This document shows positions 59,147 through 64,000 of a stretch of DNA of 64,000 nt, piece after piece. Source of the stretch: Mucilaginibacter sp. PAMC 26640. GTDB taxonomy: Bacteria; Bacteroidota; Bacteroidia; Sphingobacteriales; Sphingobacteriaceae. The notes beneath the pieces were generated by a model. It did not search any database. It worked only from the letters and a program-made list of their open reading frames with translations, and was not told the origin of the DNA. Each line of letters starts with the position of its first letter. Positions within the stretch are counted from its first letter, which is position 1. The stretch spans positions 3,906,001 to 3,970,000 of the forward strand of contig CP014773.1 of assembly GCA_001596135.1 (NCBI GenBank), in the 5' to 3' direction. The translations under genes and the position numbers were made by a program.

Positions 59147-59527
59147 ATGCATAAACATATCATCTTGTTTTTTTCAGTATTGCTATTTTTAACCGCATGT
59201 GGTGGTGACAAAACTCCAGACGGAATAATTCCCGAACCCCAAATGACCAGTTTGCTTACTGATGTTCACCTGGCTGACGGTGCCTTGTACACCATACCCC
59301 AGGTACCGGATAGCTTGTATAAATATGGGACAGCGAAGTATGTTGCTGTATTTAAAAAACACAGGGTAACTGCTCAGCAATTTGACAAAAGCTTTAAATA
59401 TTATACCACTCAGCCCGAACAGTTGGCAGATATTTATAACCAGATTGCGGCCAATATAAAAAACAAAACAGATTCATTAAACAAAAGTAATACGCCTAAA
59501 ACAAACAATGCTATACCCGCAAAATAG
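59147..59527 (+). CDS. DUF4296 lipoprotein
   Basis: 126 residues with signal peptide and lipobox (FLTAC, Cys18). The DUF4296 core follows: IIPEPQMTSLLTDVHLADGA near 27, the YKYGTAKYVAVFKKHRVTAQ segment and FDKSFKYYTTQPEQLADIY. The domain is small, helical and confined to Bacteroidota; its function is unknown. Its end overlaps the mutS2 start by 20 nt, so the two are translated from one mRNA. TAAATTTG at 59111-59118 is a likely promoter element. Confidence 0.88.
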   Translation: MHKHIILFFSVLLFLTACGGDKTPDGIIPEPQMTSLLTDVHLADGALYTIPQVPDSLYKYGTAKYVAVFKKHRVTAQQFDKSFKYYTTQPEQLADIYNQIAANIKNKTDSLNKSNTPKTNNAIPAK

Positions 59528-61880
59528 TGCAGATAAACTGGGTTTTACCGAGATAAAGGAATTGATAAAGGCACACTGCCTGAGTGTTATGGGCCAGCAA
59601 ATGGTTGATAAGATACAGGTGATGAGTAATTATGATCTGATAAACAAATTTTTAAACCAGGCTAATGAGTTTAAAAACATCCTCCAAAACGACGATGCGC
59701 TGCCCATAAACCACTTTTACGATATTAAATCGCTTGCCAATAAGGCAAGGATTGAAGGTGCTTTCCTGTCTGAAGAAGAATTTTTCCAGGTGCAAGCTTC
59801 GCTTACAACGGTGTTTGCGGTGATTGCTTATTTTAACGAGCGTAAAGATGTTTATCCAAATTTGGAGGCGCTTTTCGAACATTTGCCGATAGAAAAAGCG
59901 ATCCTTAAAAAAATTGACCTGGTCATTGATCAAAAAGGTAAGATCAGAGTTAACGCCTCAAGGGAGTTATTAGATATAACAACCGGAATAGCAAAAGCAG
60001 AACAGGAAGCGCGCAAAAAGATAGACCAGATATTTAAAGCTGCTACATCAAGCGGATGGACGGCAGACGGTTCACTAACCGTGCGCGATGGCAGGCTTTG
60101 TATTCCGCTTTTAGCAGAAAACAAGCGTAAAGTAAAGGGATTTATCCATGATGAATCCGCATCCGGCCAAACCGTTTATCTGGAGCCTGAGGAAGTTTTT
60201 ACGCTAAACAACCGCGTGCGCGACCTGGAGTTTGACCGCCGCCGGGAGATCATAAAAATACTGACTGCTTTAACCGACGAATTGCGGCCATACGTGCCGC
60301 TGCTTTTGTCATACCATGGGCTGCTAACCAAACTTGATTTTGTACGCGCCAAGGCGCTGTTTGCCATTGATATAGAAGCGGAGATGCCGAAGCTGGTAAA
60401 TGAAGGCCGGATGACCTTATATAATGCACGCCACCCGCTGCTGTTTCTTAATTTTAAAAAGGAAAAAAAAACGGTAGTGCCGCTTAATGTATCGATAAAC
60501 GAAGGTACCCGCATTATTGTCGTATCAGGGCCAAATGCCGGGGGTAAATCTGTTTGTATGAAAACTGTTGGGCTGCTGCAAATGATGGTGCAGGCAGGCT
60601 TGCTTATTCCGGCCGGTGCTGATAGCACAGCAGGTGTATACAAACAGCTTTTTGTAGATATTGGCGACGACCAATCCATAGAAAGTGATTTGAGTACTTA
60701 CAGCGCGCATCTTTCAAAGATGAAGCACTTTGTAGAGAACGCAAATGGCAAAACGCTGATACTGATAGATGAATTTGGAACCGGTACCGATCCTCAATTT
60801 GGCGGGCCGATTGCGGAAGCCGTGCTGGAAGCGCTTAATCATAAAAAAGTAAGGGGTATGGTTACCACCCACTACTCTAATTTAAAGATCTTCGCCAGCC
60901 ACACCGAAGGTATAGAGAACGCATCGATGCTATTTAACAATACAGAGATGAAGCCCTTATACATGCTGGAGGTGGGTAAGCCGGGAAGTTCTTATGCCTT
61001 CGAGATTGCGCAGAAGATAGGTTTGCCGCTAAATGTGCTAAATCTTGCCCGAAATAAAGTGAGTGCCGGCCAGAAGAAAGTGGATAGCCTGCTGGTTGAT
61101 CTGGAGCGTGAAAAAAAGGAGATCTTCGACACTAAGCATCATTTGGATAGGCAGCAACGCCGGGTAAATACCTTGTTGGCCGAAAATGAAGAGCTTAAGA
61201 CATTTTTGGATGAGAACCGCAAAACCCTCATGAAAGAGGCCAAGCAGGAAGCCAAGAGCATTATATTAAATGCTAATAAACTGGTAGAAAACACCATAGC
61301 CGAAATAAAAAGCAGTAACGCGGATAAAGAGGTAACCAAAACTTTACGCGATAACCTATCTGCCGAGGTGAAAAAGAATACGGTTAAAACTGACGCACCG
61401 AAACCCGTTATCGCAACTGATGAGGAAATCAAAGTTGGTGATTGGGTAAAGTTGATAGATGGTGATACCACGGGCCAGATCTTGGAACTGATAAAAGACA
61501 ATGTGGTACTTGCCATGGGCGAACTGCGCACCGTAGTAAAGCGTAAACGGGTTGAGAAAATAACCCGTGCGGCAGTGCCTAAAGAATTACGCCGGGCTAC
61601 TACAAGTGCAAATACAAATACCAGCGATATAGCCAGCTTTAGCCCCGAAATTGATGTTAGGGGTATGCGTACCGAAGATGCGTTGTTTGCGATAGAGAAG
61701 CTGTTTGATCGTGCACTGATGATGAGCTTCGGTACCTTGAAGGTAATACACGGAAAAGGCGACGGGATACTAAGAAAGATGATACGACAGTATCTTAAAA
61801 AGTATGACCAGGTTGAAAGGATGGAGGATGAACATGCCGACCGTGGCGGTGATGGCATCACTTACGTTTACTTGAAATAG
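59508..61880 (+). CDS. mutS2: Endonuclease/ATPase MutS2
   Basis: 790 residues, the standard MutS2 length. Core and lever regions (about 1-310) precede the ATPase with Walker A SGPNAGGKSVCMKTVGL near 343, LIDEFGTGTDPQFGGPIAEA near 420 and TTHYSNLK. A long coiled coil (about 520-640) leads to the C-terminal Smr endonuclease domain (DVRGMRTEDALFAIEK, IHGKGDGILR). No N-terminal mismatch-recognition domain is present, as in all MutS2. It acts on recombination intermediates or collided ribosomes. The start overlaps the DUF4296 gene. Confidence 0.95.
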   Translation: MLYPQNSADKLGFTEIKELIKAHCLSVMGQQMVDKIQVMSNYDLINKFLNQANEFKNILQNDDALPINHFYDIKSLANKARIEGAFLSEEEFFQVQASLTTVFAVIAYFNERKDVYPNLEALFEHLPIEKAILKKIDLVIDQKGKIRVNASRELLDITTGIAKAEQEARKKIDQIFKAATSSGWTADGSLTVRDGRLCIPLLAENKRKVKGFIHDESASGQTVYLEPEEVFTLNNRVRDLEFDRRREIIKILTALTDELRPYVPLLLSYHGLLTKLDFVRAKALFAIDIEAEMPKLVNEGRMTLYNARHPLLFLNFKKEKKTVVPLNVSINEGTRIIVVSGPNAGGKSVCMKTVGLLQMMVQAGLLIPAGADSTAGVYKQLFVDIGDDQSIESDLSTYSAHLSKMKHFVENANGKTLILIDEFGTGTDPQFGGPIAEAVLEALNHKKVRGMVTTHYSNLKIFASHTEGIENASMLFNNTEMKPLYMLEVGKPGSSYAFEIAQKIGLPLNVLNLARNKVSAGQKKVDSLLVDLEREKKEIFDTKHHLDRQQRRVNTLLAENEELKTFLDENRKTLMKEAKQEAKSIILNANKLVENTIAEIKSSNADKEVTKTLRDNLSAEVKKNTVKTDAPKPVIATDEEIKVGDWVKLIDGDTTGQILELIKDNVVLAMGELRTVVKRKRVEKITRAAVPKELRRATTSANTNTSDIASFSPEIDVRGMRTEDALFAIEKLFDRALMMSFGTLKVIHGKGDGILRKMIRQYLKKYDQVERMEDEHADRGGDGITYVYLK

Positions 61881-61899
61881 ATTCTATAACTTATTAATT

Positions 61900-62979
61900 A
61901 TGAGTCGATTATTGGCTTTTGGTTTAGTAATACTTTTAAGCGCAAATGTATGTAAAAGTATTGCCCAAACAGATGTGAATTACCGGGACAAGCAAATCCA
62001 TTACATGGGCCGCGTTGCCTATCGGGATAGCGCTGCCGTACTCACCTGGTCAGCTTCATCAGTAGTTATCCTATTCGACGGAACGGGCGCGAAGGCCACC
62101 TTACAGGATGAGAGCGGTTATGATTATGTAACCGTGTTAGTTGATGATAAAGTAGTAAACACCATTCGCCCGGAGACAATTAAAAAAGAATATAACCTGA
62201 TTTCCGGCTTACCGTCGGGTCCCCATAAACTGGAATTGTTTAAACGAACCGAATATGACATGGGTCGTTTGTTATTTTATAAGTTTACTTTAGATGGAAC
62301 TAGTAAGCTTTTGCCGCCTCCGGTATATAAACACCGGATTGAATTTTATGGCAATTCCATCACGTGTGGTTACGCCATAGAGGATTTGGAGAAAAAAGAC
62401 CGGGGCACTTTCGAGTTTGAAAATGGTTTCAAAAGCTACGCAACTATCACAGCGCGCCATTTCAATTCCGATTTGTCCATTATTGCAAAAAGCGGCATCG
62501 GCATCACCGTAAGCTGGTTTAATTATGTGATGCCGGATATTTACAATCTTACAGACGCCAAACTTCCGGCATCTTTTTGGGATTTCACTCAATATACCCC
62601 GGAGGTGGTGGTTGTCAACCTTTTCCAAAATGACTCCTGGATAGTAAGACAGCCGGAGAATGAACAGTTTAAAGCTAGATTTGGGGGCAAAGCACCCGAC
62701 CCCGATTTTATTATTAACGCATACCAGAATTTTATCGGCAACATTCGCAGTAAATATCCTTCTGCAACTATAATTTGTGCTTTAGGTAGCATGGACGCGA
62801 CAAAGAAAGGATCTGCCTGGCCAGGATATATTAAAAAAGCCGTTTCAGATTTAAAGGATAAAAAGGTGGTCACCTGTTTTTTTACCTATAAAGATACTTC
62901 CGGACACCCAAGCGCAGAAGAGCAGCAGATTATGGCCGATCAATTAATCAGCTTTATACACAAAAAGATGAACTGGTAA
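61900..62979 (+). CDS. Secreted SGNH esterase, CE2 acetylxylan-esterase type
   Basis: 359 residues with a signal peptide (about 1-22, cleavage after SIAQ). An N-terminal jelly-roll domain (about 25-135) shows YMGRVAYRDSAAVLTWSASS, then an SGNH domain with nucleophile Ser153 in FYGNSITCGYAIED, VNLFQNDSW (block III) and the catalytic His in DTSGHPSAEEQQ near 337. This two-domain order is that of carbohydrate esterase family 2, which deacetylates sugars. No xylanase or SusCD genes lie nearby. Confidence 0.85.
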   Translation: MSRLLAFGLVILLSANVCKSIAQTDVNYRDKQIHYMGRVAYRDSAAVLTWSASSVVILFDGTGAKATLQDESGYDYVTVLVDDKVVNTIRPETIKKEYNLISGLPSGPHKLELFKRTEYDMGRLLFYKFTLDGTSKLLPPPVYKHRIEFYGNSITCGYAIEDLEKKDRGTFEFENGFKSYATITARHFNSDLSIIAKSGIGITVSWFNYVMPDIYNLTDAKLPASFWDFTQYTPEVVVVNLFQNDSWIVRQPENEQFKARFGGKAPDPDFIINAYQNFIGNIRSKYPSATIICALGSMDATKKGSAWPGYIKKAVSDLKDKKVVTCFFTYKDTSGHPSAEEQQIMADQLISFIHKKMNW

Positions 62980-63048
62980 TATCAGTTATCCTTACTGGGT
63001 TTGGTTGTGCCGTTGTTATTTGATCTTACTTTGAACGCAAAATAAGAT

Positions 63049-63082
63049 AGCTATGACAACTCTTTTAAAAGTTGCCATAGCT
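63049..63082. terminator. Inverted repeat between convergent genes
   Basis: AGCTATGACAACTC.. (63049 onward) pairs with ..GTTGCCATAGCT (ending 63082) over about 14 of 16 positions. It lies between the CE2 gene and the convergent acidic protein gene, the place for a bidirectional terminator, with only a short T run. Confidence 0.5.
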
Positions 63083-63090
63083 ACTAAATA

Positions 63091-63603
63091 TTATTCTCCA
63101 ACTTTTTGCTGATCCGGGGTTTCATTTGGCCCGGGTATATTTACGTCATTACCGTCAGCCGTACCTTCGGAATAAGTTTGCTGTGGTTCATTTTTGTTGC
63201 TATCGCCATCCGAATTTTCAGTTGCTGTTGCATCTCCTTCATCTGACCGGCCTGTTTTGGAAGCATCATTAGCTTGGGTATAATTTGATTGCCCTGACTG
63301 ATTTGGGTCTTTAAAGTTGGTATGCTCCGGGTGCTCGTCAGATGGCTCTGTTCGGCGAAAATATTCATTAGTATAGCCGGCATTTTGCGACGGATTGTTT
63401 TTATCATCACCGGATGGCGTATTATTGTTTTCGCCAAATTTTTCACCACCTGATCCGGAACCTTCCGAAGCCTTTGCTTTGCCAATCTCTTCCTGACCGC
63501 CGCTGCCAAACAAGAAACTTCGTTGTAAGTCTTTTTCTTCTAAATTGTCATCATCCTTAACCTCGTAAGCACTGGGTTTGGTATTTTCATTATCTGGTGT
63601 CAT
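63091..63603 (-). CDS. Acidic intrinsically disordered hypothetical protein
   Basis: 170 residues dominated by Asp, Glu, Asn, Ser, Thr, Gly and Pro, with essentially no hydrophobic stretches. A short DDDNLEEKDLQRSFLFGSGG segment near 18 is the only part with possible structure. Gly-Ser-Gly runs and QNAGYTNEYFRR occur in the middle. It lacks a signal peptide. I do not recognise the family; composition suggests a cytosolic stress-related protein. Its region is transcribed toward the CE2 gene and ends at the inverted repeat 63049-63082. Confidence 0.7.
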   Translation of the reverse strand: MTPDNENTKPSAYEVKDDDNLEEKDLQRSFLFGSGGQEEIGKAKASEGSGSGGEKFGENNNTPSGDDKNNPSQNAGYTNEYFRRTEPSDEHPEHTNFKDPNQSGQSNYTQANDASKTGRSDEGDATATENSDGDSNKNEPQQTYSEGTADGNDVNIPGPNETPDQQKVGE

Positions 63604-63818
63604 GATATTTATAATTTGATGTACTTAGTAAAGCGTTGGCCAAACAAATTGTTTGTTTTTACCTGGTAGTTAATGGGGTTTGGTTAGGATAATGAAACTT
63701 TCATTTCGGAGCAAACACAGATTCGATGAAGATTCGCAATGCCCGGAAGCATTAAAAATATTACTGCGTGATATGTCAGGTTGAATTTTCTTAATTTCGC
63801 TTTTACCAATTATATACT

Positions 63819-64000
63819 ATGAACAAAGTTGTTAGCGGTGCTGATGAGGCGATCCGCGATATTGAAGACGGCATGACCTTGATGCTGGGGGGATTTGGCA
63901 TGTGCGGCCTCCCCGAAAATTGCATATCAGCATTGGTAAAAAAAGGCGTTAAGGATCTTACCTGTATCTCTAACAATGCAGGTACGGATGATTTCGGCAT
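63819..64000 (+). CDS. scoA: 3-oxoacid CoA-transferase subunit A, N-terminal part (cut by window edge)
   Basis: From the ATG at 63819, 60 codons read to the window end without a stop, beginning MNKVVSGADEAIRDIEDGMT and continuing LMLGGFGMCGLPENCISAL, VKDLTCISNNAG. This is the N-terminus of the alpha subunit of succinyl-CoA:3-ketoacid CoA-transferase, which activates acetoacetate. The beta-subunit gene is expected beyond the window. TAATTTCG (63792-63799, one mismatch to TAnnTTTG) lies 19 nt upstream of the ATG. Confidence 0.9.
   Translation, partial: MNKVVSGADEAIRDIEDGMTLMLGGFGMCGLPENCISALVKKGVKDLTCISNNAGTDDFG

Noticed and set aside
61139..61861. Minus-strand ORF of 240 codons inside mutS2
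   Set aside because: Ser/Phe/Leu-rich low-complexity translation, typical of the complement of a Lys/Glu-rich coiled coil.
1..64000. CRISPR array, prophage, transposase or defence island
   Set aside because: No regularly spaced repeats, integrase, transposase, phage structural or restriction genes were seen; all repeats found are short intergenic elements.

Overview
This window looks like chromosomal DNA of a Bacteroidota bacterium, most likely Sphingobacteriaceae (Mucilaginibacter or Pedobacter type). The evidence is the recurrent promoter form TTTG-N16..23-TAnnTTTG, the near absence of Shine-Dalgarno sequences, a DAHP synthase with a C-terminal chorismate mutase, a DUF4296 lipoprotein, MutS2, BtuB plus a BtuG-like beta-propeller, and the dispersed CCCCTAACCCC and TGAGATTTGAGATGTGAGAT intergenic repeats. 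It is mostly housekeeping sequence: I see no prophage, insertion sequence, CRISPR array, rRNA or tRNA gene.

Layout. 1-6.8 kb (minus strand) is an aromatic amino-acid cluster: S4-domain protein, aroB, a sterol-desaturase-like membrane protein, pheA, DAHP synthase/chorismate mutase, aroA and aroC (cut by the window edge). A textbook attenuator with a Phe/Tyr-rich leader peptide precedes pheA. 6.9-15.4 kb carries proline dehydrogenase behind a structured leader, a HAD phosphatase, a UPF1-like helicase, a GDPD/alkaline-phosphatase fusion, a DUF1080 protein, a DUF421 membrane protein and YajQ. 15.5-23.1 kb (plus) holds ppk1-ppx, ubiX, mtaB and the overlapping lgt-gtrA-inositol monophosphatase genes. 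23-30.6 kb has folD, lepA, a fructosamine-kinase-like gene, a lipoprotein glycosidase candidate, a DinB protein, a tiny membrane ORF and an SDR. 30.8-34.6 kb has a small secreted protein, a cold-shock protein, an MFS transporter and hemF. 35-43.6 kb is gyrA, two TPR genes and the conserved thrS-infC-rpmI-rplT block. 43.9-50.2 kb has an SRPBCC protein, a serine hydrolase and a cobalamin-riboswitch operon (btuB, BtuG-like lipoprotein, DUF6580). 50.3-64 kb has a sirtuin, a sialidase-family protein, a Ser/Thr kinase, small ORFs, DUF4112, DUF92, lysC with DUF3298 and GNAT genes, yggS, DUF4296 lipoprotein-mutS2, a CE2-type esterase, a disordered acidic protein and the start of a 3-oxoacid CoA-transferase alpha subunit.

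The most interesting material is regulatory RNA. (i) pheA has a complete leader-peptide attenuator. (ii) thrS has two tandem, covarying hairpins whose loops place Thr anticodons in a tRNA-like context, the second pairing with the thrS start codon. (iii) The putA-type gene has a nested-stem leader of about 75 nt that I cannot assign to a known class. (iv) A perfect promoter element followed by an intrinsic terminator precedes ubiX (small RNA or attenuator). Also notable are TTG starts forced by frame for infC and ppx, an octamer tandem repeat inside aroA, five TGTTCCA sites upstream of gyrA, and several promoters so close to the ATG that the mRNAs should be nearly leaderless.

All calls come from reading the sequence and recalled family knowledge; no database search was run.
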